A program made the translations under genes and the position numbers. This document shows positions 1 to 8,207 of a stretch of 64,000 bases of DNA, piece after piece. The DNA comes from JANRLL01 sp033762715 (GTDB taxonomy: Bacteria; Pseudomonadota; Alphaproteobacteria; Rickettsiales; SXRF01). Below the pieces are notes generated by a model that worked only from the letters and a program-made list of their open reading frames with translations, searched no databases and had not been told where the DNA came from. The stretch covers positions 124,001 through 188,000 of the forward strand of contig JANRLL010000016.1 in NCBI GenBank assembly GCA_033762715.1. Reading direction: 5' to 3'. The first letter of the stretch is position 1; each line of letters opens with the position of its first letter.

Positions 1-1
1 C

Positions 2-1921
2 GAGCAATTGGGTATGGCAGCCACACCTGGCGAGCCAAGCTGGTTTGCATTGTGGGTTGCTATTTGGCTGTGGTTTACGGTGCTATTTGCCAATTTTGCC
101 GAAAGCATCGCTGAAGGCCGTGGTAAGGCGCAGGCGGAATCGCTCAAAGCATTGCGCAAAGATGTGCAGGCTAAAAAAATTAGAAGCGCCAAAAGCCGCG
201 ATGATCACCAGATGGTGTCAGCATCAATGCTGCGCAAAGATGATTTGGTGCTGGTGGAAGCCGGTGATTTTATTCCAGGCGATGGCCAAGTTATGCAAGG
301 CATTGCTTCAGTTGATGAAAGCGCGATTACCGGCGAAAGCGCGCCGGTGATTCGTGAATCGGGCGGCGACAGCGATGCGGTAACCGGTGGCACGCGTGTG
401 CTGTCTGACTGGTTGATTATCCGAATTACGGCCAATGCCGGTGAATCCTTTATTGATCGCATGGTGTCGTTGGTCGAAGGCGCGAAGCGCCAAAAAACCC
501 CCAATGAAATTGCGCTCTCAATTTTGCTTGCGGGCCTAACACTTATCTTCTTGCTGGCCGTTGCCACTTTGCTGCCTTTTTCCTGGTTTGCTATTCATCA
601 AACCGGTGATGGCTCTATAGTAAGTGTCACGGTGTTGATTGCTCTGCTGGTGTGTTTAAGCCCTACTACTATTGGCGGCTTGCTATCTGCCATCGGCATC
701 GCCGGTATGAACCGTCTGCTCAAAGCCAATGTGATTGCTTCATCGGGCCGCGCGGTAGAGGCGGCTGGCGACGTAAACGTATTGCTGCTTGATAAGACCG
801 GTACCATTACCCATGGCAATCGCCAAGCCGAAGAATTCTATCCGGCAGAAGGGGTGTCGATTCAGATCCTGGCAGAAGCTGCGCTTATTTCTTCACTGGC
901 CGATCAAACGCCAGAAGGCAAAAGTATTGTCGCACTTGCCCGCCGCAAATACCAAATTGCAGAAACAGTGGCGCTGCCAGCCGAAGCACAGATGATTGAG
1001 TTTTCGGCTGAGACACGTTTTTCGGGTGTGCGCATGCCCAACCGGCAGATTTTAAAGGGTGCAGCTGATGCTATTGAGAACTACCTCAAAAGCGCTAACA
1101 CCTGCATTCCCGATGAGGTGCGCACGCGGGTTGAATCCATTGGCCGTATTGGTGGTACGCCGCTAGTGGTGGTGGATGGCGCGCGCGTATTGGGTGCGGT
1201 CTATTTAAAAGACATCGTAAAGCACGGCATTAAAGAGCGCTTAGCCGACCTACGCCGTATGGGTATTAAAAGCATCATGATCACCGGTGATAATCCGCTG
1301 ACGGCTGCTGCGATTGCCGCTGAAGCTGGTGTGGATGATTACTTGGCGCAGGCAACACCGGAAGCAAAGTTGAAGTTGATTCGCAAAATGCAAACTGGTG
1401 GTGAGTTGGTTGCGATGGTGGGTGATGGTACGAATGACGCGCCCGCACTCGCACAGTCTGACGTAGCTGTGGTGATGAATTCAGGCACGCAAGCGGCTAA
1501 AGAAGCCGGCAATATGATCGATCTGGATTCCGATCCGACCAAGCTGATTGAGATTGTAGAAATCGGCAAGCAGCTGCTGATGACGCGCGGTTCGCTGACC
1601 ACGTTTTCCATCGCCAACGATCTGGCGAAATATTTTGCGATTATTCCAGCGGCTTTTGCTAGCACCTATCCGGCGCTGAGCATTCTCAATATTATGCAGC
1701 TGGCATCGCCCATATCAGCGATGTTGTCTGCTGTTATATTCAATGCGTTGATTATCGTGGCGTTGATTCCACTGGCGCTTAGAGGCGTGAAATACAGTCC
1801 GGCAAGTGCTTCGGAATTGCTGCGCAGAAACCTGCTGATCTATGGTCTGGGCGGTGTCATTGTGCCCTTTATTGGTATCAAGGTAATTGATATGGCGCTG
1901 GCCAGCATGGGGATATTATGA
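2..1921 (+). CDS. kdpB: KdpB, potassium-transporting P-type ATPase subunit (5' end outside window)
   Basis: ATP-hydrolysing subunit of the KdpFABC high-affinity K+ pump of the inner membrane. The frame is open to the left edge, and about 640 residues are present against roughly 680 in known KdpB, so some 40-50 N-terminal residues lie upstream. Visible P-type ATPase motifs are TGES in the actuator domain (near base 330), the phosphorylation site DKTGT (near 791) and GDGTNDAPAL in the hinge (near 1423), with hydrophobic stretches before and after the catalytic core. The stop overlaps the kdpC start as ATGA, which indicates translational coupling. kdpA should lie just upstream of the window. The identity is certain from motifs and from kdpC and kdpD following. 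Confidence 0.97.
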   Translation, partial: EQLGMAATPGEPSWFALWVAIWLWFTVLFANFAESIAEGRGKAQAESLKALRKDVQAKKIRSAKSRDDHQMVSASMLRKDDLVLVEAGDFIPGDGQVMQGIASVDESAITGESAPVIRESGGDSDAVTGGTRVLSDWLIIRITANAGESFIDRMVSLVEGAKRQKTPNEIALSILLAGLTLIFLLAVATLLPFSWFAIHQTGDGSIVSVTVLIALLVCLSPTTIGGLLSAIGIAGMNRLLKANVIASSGRAVEAAGDVNVLLLDKTGTITHGNRQAEEFYPAEGVSIQILAEAALISSLADQTPEGKSIVALARRKYQIAETVALPAEAQMIEFSAETRFSGVRMPNRQILKGAADAIENYLKSANTCIPDEVRTRVESIGRIGGTPLVVVDGARVLGAVYLKDIVKHGIKERLADLRRMGIKSIMITGDNPLTAAAIAAEAGVDDYLAQATPEAKLKLIRKMQTGGELVAMVGDGTNDAPALAQSDVAVVMNSGTQAAKEAGNMIDLDSDPTKLIEIVEIGKQLLMTRGSLTTFSIANDLAKYFAIIPAAFASTYPALSILNIMQLASPISAMLSAVIFNALIIVALIPLALRGVKYSPASASELLRRNLLIYGLGGVIVPFIGIKVIDMALASMGIL

Positions 1922-2523
1922 TCGATCAGCCGTTTAAGACCACCGAATGCAAAACATCGCACACCATTCGCACACCTGTGGTGCTGCTATTGCTAGTGAC
2001 GCTTATTGTAGGCGGGTTGTATCCGTTGGTGGTAACGCTTGTGTCGCAGCTGCTCTTTCCAACCAATGCTAATGGTAGCCTGGTGATCGTTGATAATAAA
2101 GTGGTTGGCTCGCGTCTGCTCGGTCAGCAATTCACACATCCCAACTATTTCTGGGGACGTTTATCAGCAACCAGTCCGGCATATAATGCTGCCAGCTCCA
2201 GCGGCTCCAATTTAAGCCCAGCCAATCCTAAATTGCTTGAAGTGGTGAATGAGTGCATTGCGCAGCTGAAGAAAATAGATCCCACCAATAAGGCGCCGAT
2301 CCCTGTGGATTTGGTGACAGCATCGGCCAGCGGCTTAGATCCCCATATTAGTCCCGATGCTGCTTACTATCAGATGAAGCGCATTGCCAAGGCTCGCAAG
2401 CTGAAGGAGGACGAGGTGCGCCTGCTGATTCAACAGCATACGGAACATCGCATGCTTGGATTCTTGGGCGAGCCTCGGGTGAACGTGCTGGAGTTGAATC
2501 TGGCGTTGGATGCTTTGAAGTAG
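1918..2523 (+). CDS. kdpC: KdpC, K+-transporting ATPase subunit C
   Basis: Small membrane-anchored subunit that stabilises the KdpFABC complex. At 201 residues it has the usual family length. One N-terminal membrane span (about residues 20-42) is followed by a periplasmic domain with the family signature around NYFWGRLSATSPAYNAASSS, SGSNLSP, and the SGLDPHISPDAA block near residues 138-149. It starts in a 4-base overlap with kdpB and is followed 54 bases later by kdpD. Confidence 0.97.
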   Translation: MIDQPFKTTECKTSHTIRTPVVLLLLVTLIVGGLYPLVVTLVSQLLFPTNANGSLVIVDNKVVGSRLLGQQFTHPNYFWGRLSATSPAYNAASSSGSNLSPANPKLLEVVNECIAQLKKIDPTNKAPIPVDLVTASASGLDPHISPDAAYYQMKRIAKARKLKEDEVRLLIQQHTEHRMLGFLGEPRVNVLELNLALDALK

Positions 2524-2577
2524 ACTCTGGGCTTTATAATTACTACACTTTAGCCACCAAATGCTAGACGGGGATAC

Positions 2578-5268
2578 ATGAACGACGAATCCAGGCCGGA
2601 TCCAGACGAACTGCTATCTCGTATATCTGCCGAAGAAAACGCGGCACAGGACTCCAATGTCCGCGGCAAATTAAAAATCTTTTTCGGTGCGTGCGCGGGG
2701 GTAGGTAAGACCTACGCCATGTTGTCGGCAGGTCGTCAGCGCTTATCTGAAAATGTGGACGTGGTGATCGGGCTAGTGGAAACACATGGCCGCGAAGAAA
2801 CCAGAAAGCTGCTGGAAGGTTTGCCAATTCTGCCGCATCGCGAAGTGCAATATCGCGGTACCATCATTAAAGAATTCGATATTGATGCCGCGCTCGCGCG
2901 CAAACCCAAACTGATTCTGCTTGATGAACTTGCGCATACCAATGCGCCTGGCTCGCGCCATCCCAAGCGCTGGCAGGATGTGCAGGAATTGCTCGATGCC
3001 GGTATCGATATCTTTACCACCGTCAACGTGCAGCATCTGGAAAGCTTGAATGACGTGGTTGCCCGCATCACCGGTATTTGGGTGAAGGAAACGGTGCCCG
3101 ATGAAGTGTTCGATAAGGCCGATGAAATTTCGTTGGTCGATATTCCTTCGGAAGAATTGCTCAAGCGCTTGCAAGAGGGCAAGGTCTATATCGCACCCGA
3201 TGCGAAAAAGCGCGCGGCACAAAACTTCTTCAAGAAAAGCAATCTGATTGCGCTACGTGAGTTAGCGTTGCGCCGTACGGCTGAGCGTGTGGATGCGTTG
3301 ATGACCTCGGCAACGGGTGGGGCGCAAAGCTTCAGCGGTGCTGAGCGTATTTTAGTGTGCGTGGGGCCTGATACGTTGTCGACTAAGCTGGTACGCGTGG
3401 CCAAGCGCATGGCGAGCGGCCTTAAATCATCTTGGACCACCATCTATGTGGAAAATGAGCGCCATTACCGCTTAAGCCGTGAAGGGCAGGAGTCGGTGAC
3501 GCGTACGCTGCGCATCGCCGAGCGTATGGGTGCAAAAGTGGAAATTATCCAAGGGCAGAATGCGCCGGACGATATTTTGGCCTATGCGCGTGAAAAAGGC
3601 ATCACCAAGATCATCGTTGGCAAAATGGTCAAGGCGCGTTGGCGCGAGCTTATTTCTAGCACGTTAGCCGATGAGCTGATGCGTGGTTCCGGCGATATTG
3701 ACGTATATGTGGTAACCGGTGACGCTGAAGACCGTAAAGGGCTTAAGACGCCGCTGTGGAAGACGCAAACCATCTGGCAATATTATATATCGGCGCCCGT
3801 CATTGTTTCCTTATTTACGCTCAGCGTAATTCCTTTCCATCGCCTGGTTGACTCGGTGATGCTGGTAATGATTTACCTGATCGGCATTGTGTGGGTAGCG
3901 CTGCGCTATGGGCGCGGGCCTTCGCTGTTGGCCACGGTGCTAAGTGCCATTGCCTTTAATTTCTTTTATGTCGAACCCAACTTTACCTTTAAAATCGTAG
4001 AGCGTCAGCATCTCGTATCGCTGTTTGTGCTCATGGCAACCGGTGTTATGATCGGCACCCAAACCTCGCGCTTGCGCCAGCAAGTGATCTATTCGCGCAA
4101 GCGTGAGAAAAATACTTCATCGCTTTTTGCGATGAGCCGTGAGCTGTCGGCCAATCGTGGCAAGCTGACTCTGGCGCAAATCGCCGTGCAGCATATGGCC
4201 GATGTGTTCAATAGTGATATTTATTTATGGCTGCCCGATAGCAAAGGCCAGCTCTCGACCGTGGCGTCGGAAACCGACGATGACGATAATCTGATCGATT
4301 TGGTGCGCGAAGAAAGCGTGGCGCGTTGGACGCTAAGCCATAAGCAGAATGCTGGCTTAGGCACCGATACCTTACCATCGGCCAGTGCCTTTTATGCGCC
4401 GCTTCCAGGCTCGACCGGCATTGTGGGCGTGGTGGGAATAGTGCCGCACGACAAAGAATCAGCTGGCTTTAGCAATGACCAGGTGGAGTTGATTGAAACC
4501 TTCGCCACCATTACCGGCTCAGCACTCGAGCGCGCCATTTCAGCGGAGATGATGGAGCAAACCATTGTTGAAGCGGAAAGCGAAAAGCTCAGAAATATTC
4601 TACTCTCCTCGGTATCGCACGATTTACGCACACCGCTTGCGGCTATTACCGGTGCGGCCAGTACTTTGCTGCTGGAGAGCGATAAGATTACCAATGAGTA
4701 CCGTATTGAGCTGTTGCGTTCGATTCACGAAGAGGGCGCTCGCTTGGCGCGGATGGTGACCAACTTGCTCGACGTATCGAGTTTGGAATCGGGCTCGGTG
4801 AAACTCAATAAAGAACTCTACTTCATCGAGGAGCTGATTGGTTCGGCCTTGATGCGGGTGGAAACGCGCCTGGAGAAGCATACGGTGGTTACCGATATCG
4901 AGCATGGCCTGCCGCTGCTGCGTATGGACGGGCTGCTCATCGAGCAAGTGCTGATCAATCTGCTGGAAAACGCGGCCGAATATACACCGCCTGGCTCGAC
5001 CATCACCATTTCGGCACTTACCGTGAAGCCAGACGTGCATGTGGTTGTGACGGATAATGGCCCTGGTATTCCGGCGGGTGAGGAAGAGAAGGTGTTCGAT
5101 AAATTCTATGCCAGCACCCATAAAGGGGGAGCTACCGGCGGCCTGGGTCTTGCCATTTGCCGCGGTGTTATCAATGCGCATGGCGGGAAAATTTGGGCGC
5201 AGAACTCACCTGATGGTGGCGCGGTGCTCACCTTTACCCTGCCGATTCGCAGCTTAGATAGCGATTAA
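2578..5268 (+). CDS. kdpD: KdpD, osmosensitive K+ sensor histidine kinase
   Basis: Membrane sensor kinase that controls the kdp operon in response to K+ limitation. The 896 residues show the N-terminal KdpD domain with Walker A GACAGVGKT (residues 37-45) and the block LDELAHTNAPGSRHPKRWQD, a universal-stress-protein-like domain (about 250-380), clustered membrane spans (about 400-500), a GAF-like region, then a HisKA dimerisation helix with phospho-acceptor H681 in SHDLRTPL and an ATPase domain with N box LLENAAEYTP, DNGPGIP and GGLGLAI. All catalytic motifs look intact. The usual partner, response regulator KdpE, does not follow: the next gene is rpoZ on the other strand. Confidence 0.96.
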   Translation: MNDESRPDPDELLSRISAEENAAQDSNVRGKLKIFFGACAGVGKTYAMLSAGRQRLSENVDVVIGLVETHGREETRKLLEGLPILPHREVQYRGTIIKEFDIDAALARKPKLILLDELAHTNAPGSRHPKRWQDVQELLDAGIDIFTTVNVQHLESLNDVVARITGIWVKETVPDEVFDKADEISLVDIPSEELLKRLQEGKVYIAPDAKKRAAQNFFKKSNLIALRELALRRTAERVDALMTSATGGAQSFSGAERILVCVGPDTLSTKLVRVAKRMASGLKSSWTTIYVENERHYRLSREGQESVTRTLRIAERMGAKVEIIQGQNAPDDILAYAREKGITKIIVGKMVKARWRELISSTLADELMRGSGDIDVYVVTGDAEDRKGLKTPLWKTQTIWQYYISAPVIVSLFTLSVIPFHRLVDSVMLVMIYLIGIVWVALRYGRGPSLLATVLSAIAFNFFYVEPNFTFKIVERQHLVSLFVLMATGVMIGTQTSRLRQQVIYSRKREKNTSSLFAMSRELSANRGKLTLAQIAVQHMADVFNSDIYLWLPDSKGQLSTVASETDDDDNLIDLVREESVARWTLSHKQNAGLGTDTLPSASAFYAPLPGSTGIVGVVGIVPHDKESAGFSNDQVELIETFATITGSALERAISAEMMEQTIVEAESEKLRNILLSSVSHDLRTPLAAITGAASTLLLESDKITNEYRIELLRSIHEEGARLARMVTNLLDVSSLESGSVKLNKELYFIEELIGSALMRVETRLEKHTVVTDIEHGLPLLRMDGLLIEQVLINLLENAAEYTPPGSTITISALTVKPDVHVVVTDNGPGIPAGEEEKVFDKFYASTHKGGATGGLGLAICRGVINAHGGKIWAQNSPDGGAVLTFTLPIRSLDSD

Positions 5269-5275
5269 TAGTTTT

Positions 5276-5346
5276 GGCGGTCAGTAGACCGCCGCGCCTG
5301 CGGCTGTGCTCCATAGGATGCGCAGGAGCGCATACTGGGAGCATTT
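5276..5346. repeat. Structured intergenic repeat, copy 1
   Basis: This lies between the converging ends of kdpD and rpoZ. It begins with a perfect hairpin GGCGGTC-AGTA-GACCGCC, then GCCGC-GCCT-GCGGC, then an outer stem TGCTCC/GGAGCA (5307-5312 with 5338-5343) enclosing ATGCGC-AGGA-GCGCAT. A second copy with the same order of stems is at 7827-7897. The conserved frame and changed but still paired inner stem suggest a REP-type element, possibly acting as a bidirectional terminator or mRNA end here. There is no long T run. Confidence 0.7.
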
Positions 5347-5351
5347 CAATG

Positions 5352-5741
5352 CTAGTCTTCGACTTCGACGTTATCACCATCAAATGACAGGCTGTCATCT
5401 TCAGCAGCAGCTGGCTTGGTGATAAGATTTTGCGCCGCGTCTTTGAAGGCTTCTTCAATATCGGCCGGAATTTCATCACCGTTGGTGAGTAATTTTTTAT
5501 CAGCGATATCAGAGATAGGCTTTTTGAAGAAACTTTGGATCAGGTCTTCGTTGAGCGCTTCGAGATTGATGGTTTTGTCAGCGATCTCACGCAAGGACAC
5601 CACCGCGTCTTTATCATTGTCACGGTCAACGGTCAGCGGATTGCCTGAACCGATTTGTTTAGCGCGTTGCGCAGCCAGCAATACCAGCTCAAAACGGTTA
5701 GGGATGTTCAAAATGCAATCTTCAACGGTAACGCGTGCCAT
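5352..5741 (-). CDS. rpoZ: RNA polymerase omega subunit
   Basis: Small RNA polymerase subunit that helps assemble the beta' subunit. The 129-residue protein opens with the family signature MARVTVEDCI and NRFELVLLAAQRAKQI and has a longer acidic C-terminal tail, as seen in alphaproteobacteria. It stands alone and is not coupled to a spoT/rel gene inside this window. It is divergent from lipA across about 100 bases and convergent with kdpD across the structured repeat. Confidence 0.95.
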   Translation of the reverse strand: MARVTVEDCILNIPNRFELVLLAAQRAKQIGSGNPLTVDRDNDKDAVVSLREIADKTINLEALNEDLIQSFFKKPISDIADKKLLTNGDEIPADIEEAFKDAAQNLITKPAAAEDDSLSFDGDNVEVED

Positions 5742-5839
5742 GTGTAAACTCCTTGCAATCCTTGGTGTTTTTTGGAAGATTACCGCTTCTAAAGGATTTC
5801 CTTTGAAAAAACAAGCAATTTAAGCGATAACTAACCTCT

Positions 5840-6763
5840 ATGGCCGATATTCACAATATGTTGGAAAAAAACGATAAAAAACTGCCCAAGCCGGATTGGA
5901 TCCGCGTGAAGGCGCCGGTTTCGCGCGAATATCAGGCGACAAGAGACGTTATTCACAAGCTAAAACTCAATACGGTGTGCGAAGAAGCGGCCTGTCCTAA
6001 TATCGGGGAATGCTGGAGTCAGAAGCATGCGACCGTGATGATTATGGGCGATACCTGCACCCGCGCTTGCGCCTTTTGCAATGTGAAGACAGGGGTGCCT
6101 GGTGCGCTGAATCCACATGAACCCGATAACCTGGCCCAGGCGGTTGGGGAGTTGAAGTTAAAGCACGTGGTCGTGACCTCGGTTGACCGGGACGATTTAC
6201 CTGATGGCGGGGCCGAGCATTTTGCCAAATGCATTGCTGCCTTAAGACGCACTGCGCCGGCAACCACCATTGAGATCCTCACACCTGATTTCTTGAGAAA
6301 AGAAAGCAGCATAGAGGTTGTTGTTAAAGCAAAGCCTGATGTGTATAACCATAATATTGAAACGGTCCCCAGGCTCTATAAATCTATTCGTCCAGGTGCG
6401 CGTTATTTCAATTCGCTGCATTTGCTCAAGACGGTTAAAGAGCTCGACCCACGCATCTTTACCAAGTCGGGTATTATGGTTGGGCTCGGCGAAACCAAGG
6501 ATGAAGTGTTACAGGTGATGGACGACCTGCGTTCGGCCGATGTTGATTTCATGACCATCGGTCAATATCTGCAACCCACTCCGGCCCATGCGCCGCTCGA
6601 TCGTTATGTGACGCCGGATGAGTTTGAGTATTACGGTCGCCAGGCGAAGGCACGTGGATTTTTAATGGTATCGAGTTCGCCGCTGACCCGCTCTTCCTAT
6701 CATGCCGCTGAGGATTTCGAGCAGATGCGGCAGGCGCGTGAGGCACAATTGGCGGAGAAATAG
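5840..6763 (+). CDS. lipA: Lipoyl synthase
   Basis: Radical-SAM enzyme that inserts two sulfurs into octanoyl groups on lipoyl domains, the last step of lipoate synthesis. Both iron-sulfur cluster motifs are visible: the auxiliary cluster cysteines in CEEAACPNIGEC and the radical-SAM CX3CX2C in CTRACAFC. C-terminal MVSSSPLTRSSYHA carries the conserved Arg-Ser-Ser-Tyr motif. The length of 307 residues is normal. A second ATG occurs at codon 7, so the exact start could be either. It is followed after 2 bases by a small membrane protein gene and then a RatA/COQ10-like gene. Confidence 0.98.
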   Translation: MADIHNMLEKNDKKLPKPDWIRVKAPVSREYQATRDVIHKLKLNTVCEEAACPNIGECWSQKHATVMIMGDTCTRACAFCNVKTGVPGALNPHEPDNLAQAVGELKLKHVVVTSVDRDDLPDGGAEHFAKCIAALRRTAPATTIEILTPDFLRKESSIEVVVKAKPDVYNHNIETVPRLYKSIRPGARYFNSLHLLKTVKELDPRIFTKSGIMVGLGETKDEVLQVMDDLRSADVDFMTIGQYLQPTPAHAPLDRYVTPDEFEYYGRQAKARGFLMVSSSPLTRSSYHAAEDFEQMRQAREAQLAEK

Positions 6764-6765
6764 CC

Positions 6766-7194
6766 ATGCCCAAGCATTGGCTGTATTATTTGGCGCTGAT
6801 TGTTCCCCTGATCATCCGCCTGTTGGTGATCGATCTGGGGTTAGCCGAATGGTTTTGGTATCGCGGCAATAGCGAGATGTATCAGCTGTTCAATCACCTG
6901 CGTTCGCAGCCGCAATTCATGGAGTTTATCGGCGGCTGGGCGCTTCCGATCTTCGTGGTGACGGTGGGCGGCTATTGGCATATGGATGACGAGACCGACC
7001 ATGCCAGCCAGTTTTTGCTGCTGCCCTTGCTCTATATTCCGTTTACGATTCTGGTGAATGTGGTTACCAATCACGGCTTAAACCCCGATATTTTACTGTC
7101 ACACCCCGTGTTGATTATCCTATTTGGCTATCTCTATGTGCTGGCCTGGATATTTTTTATTTGGGTGTTTCAAAAATTGCGGTTAGTGATATGA
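6766..7194 (+). CDS. Small integral membrane protein of unknown function
   Basis: A 142-residue protein with about four hydrophobic segments (near residues 8-25, 50-67, 83-101 and 112-135) and almost no soluble domain. I do not recognise a family. It starts 2 bases after the lipA stop and ends 6 bases before the RatA-like gene, so the three genes are almost certainly one transcript. Nothing in the sequence points to a substrate. Two Trp/Tyr-rich stretches (EWFWYRG and GGYWHMDDE) sit between spans. Confidence 0.8.
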   Translation: MPKHWLYYLALIVPLIIRLLVIDLGLAEWFWYRGNSEMYQLFNHLRSQPQFMEFIGGWALPIFVVTVGGYWHMDDETDHASQFLLLPLLYIPFTILVNVVTNHGLNPDILLSHPVLIILFGYLYVLAWIFFIWVFQKLRLVI

Positions 7195-7200
7195 GCCATC

Positions 7201-7653
7201 ATGCCGAGCCATACCGAACAACAACTTTCGCCCTATAGTCCTGAGCAAATCTTTGATCTGGTCATGGATATTGAGCGCTATCCGCAATTTTTGCCCTGGT
7301 GCCGGGCTGCGCGTATTACCGAGCAGGGCGAGGGCTATCTGCTGGCCGAGTTGATTATCAGCTTCAAGCATTTCAGCGAAAGCTATGTCTCGCGCGTGAG
7401 CTTTACGCGCCCGACGGCGCCGGCGCAGACGGGGCATGTGTTGGTGGAGATGGTGCGCGGGCCGTTTGAGCATCTGACCAATCGCTGGGAATTCACGCCT
7501 ACTGCCGATGGCGGCACGCAGATTGCGTTTTTTATCGATTTTCGCTTCCGCTCACGGTTGCTTGAAAAGCTGATTGGTGGCTTGTTTAGCAAAGCGACCG
7601 ACAAGATGGCGCTGGCTTTCAAAGAACGCGCCGACGCGCTGTATAGTAAATAA
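7201..7653 (+). CDS. RatA/COQ10 family START-domain protein (coenzyme Q-binding)
   Basis: A 150-residue protein of the polyketide cyclase/START superfamily. Recognisable features are the opening YSPEQIFDLVMDIERYPQFL followed by WCRAARI, and the C-terminal helix ending KMALAFKERADALY. In mitochondria and alphaproteobacteria this family binds ubiquinone and supports respiration; in E. coli the related RatA was described as a ribosome-association toxin. The position after lipA is typical for alphaproteobacteria and favours the coenzyme Q role. No antitoxin-like RnfH partner is adjacent. Confidence 0.9.
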   Translation: MPSHTEQQLSPYSPEQIFDLVMDIERYPQFLPWCRAARITEQGEGYLLAELIISFKHFSESYVSRVSFTRPTAPAQTGHVLVEMVRGPFEHLTNRWEFTPTADGGTQIAFFIDFRFRSRLLEKLIGGLFSKATDKMALAFKERADALYSK

Positions 7654-7778
7654 TACAGGCTGGCGCTTGGGCTCTGTGGGAAACATTGACAATCTGGGCC
7701 ACCTCTGGCAAACAGGCTGCCTGCTTTAGGGTCAATTCAGCCGCAGAACCGCTTCAAGGCTGAATGTTCTATAGTTCC

Positions 7779-7818
7779 CACTAAAAAGTACACTGAGCTT
7801 GCGAAGGACTTTTTAGTG
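7779..7818. repeat. 11-bp inverted repeat with a REP-like loop
   Basis: CACTAAAAAGT at 7779-7789 pairs perfectly with ACTTTTTAGTG at 7808-7818 across an 18-base loop that contains CTGAGCTTGCGAAGG. That loop resembles the TGAGCTTGTCGAAG type of repeat found between genes of many proteobacteria (from memory, not searched). It could act as a terminator for the upstream operon in either direction. Confidence 0.6.
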
Positions 7819-7826
7819 AGGGTAGA

Positions 7827-7897
7827 GGTCAGTAGACCAACGAGCCTTCAGCGATGCTCCATGTGAGGGCCAGCAGGCCCGTAGCGGGAGCGTTTGA
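7827..7897. repeat. Structured intergenic repeat, copy 2
   Basis: Same element as at 5276-5346. Shared order: GGTCAGTAGACC hairpin, a GC-rich linker, TGCTCCAT, an inner hairpin, then GGGAGC and TTTGA/TTTCA. The inner stem here is GGGCC-AGCA-GGCCC where copy 1 has ATGCGC-AGGA-GCGCAT, so pairing is kept although the bases differ. The outer stem TGCTCC/GGAGCG (7855-7860 with 7887-7892) has one G-U pair. Confidence 0.7.
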
Positions 7898-7904
7898 TAA
7901 GTGC

Positions 7905-7921
7905 GGAGGGGTGGCCGAGTG
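7905..7921 (+). repeat. Partial copy of the tRNA-Ser 5' end
   Basis: Seventeen bases, GGAGGGGTGGCCGAGTG, are identical to the first 17 bases of the tRNA-Ser gene 79 bases downstream (7984-8000). The match covers the 5' acceptor strand and part of the D arm and then stops; no matching 3' half follows. It could be a remnant of a duplicated tRNA gene or a scar of recombination at the tRNA locus. A possible -10 for the intact tRNA, TATAAA at 7949-7954, lies between the two copies. Confidence 0.75.
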
Positions 7922-7983
7922 CCAGCCTTACGGCGTTTGAGTAATACATATAAATCACTCGCTCATAGGCGGTGGTTGTTTGA

Positions 7984-8071
7984 GGAGGGGTGGCCGAGTG
8001 GTTTAAGGCGCCCGCTTGGAAAGCGTGTGTACGGCAACGTACCGTGGGTTCGAATCCCATCCCCTCCTCCA
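7984..8071 (+). tRNA. tRNA-Ser (anticodon GGA)
   Basis: Full cloverleaf of a class II tRNA. Acceptor GGAGGGG (7984-7990) pairs with CCCCTCC (8061-8067), the discriminator is T and CCA is encoded. The D arm GCCGAGTGGTTTAAGGC is typical of serine tRNAs. The anticodon loop TTGGAAA gives GGA. A long variable arm pairs GTACG with CGTAC across GCAA, and the T arm is GTGGG-TTCGAAT-CCCAT. The anticodon stem CCCGC/GCGTG has one C-U mismatch. A terminator follows directly. Confidence 0.97.
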
Positions 8072-8078
8072 TAAAAAC

Positions 8079-8101
8079 AGCCCCATACGGGGCTTTTTTT
8101 T
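8079..8101 (+). terminator. Intrinsic terminator of tRNA-Ser
   Basis: AGCCCC-ATAC-GGGGCT stem followed by eight T residues, starting 8 bases after the encoded CCA. Confidence 0.92.
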
Positions 8102-8207
8102 ATGGAGGATTGGCTTGTCAGAAAGAACGCACGTTCGACAATTTTTCAGGAAGAAAAATTGGACGGCGCTGCCACAATAATTATAGTGCTTCTGGATTTG
8201 ATAACCT

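Larger units (their letters stand above)
7654..7904. other. Gene-free stretch with inverted repeat and structured repeat
   Basis: Together with the next 79 bases this gives about 330 bases without a credible coding region between the RatA-like gene and tRNA-Ser. The first ~120 bases show nothing I can interpret. The rest holds an 11-bp inverted repeat (7779-7818) and copy 2 of the structured repeat (7827-7897), both listed separately. Confidence 0.6.

Noticed and set aside
7905..8071. An integrative element attachment site at tRNA-Ser
   Set aside because: The repeated part is the 5' end of the tRNA, no integrase is near, and only 62 bases lie between the copies, so a mobile element is not supported.
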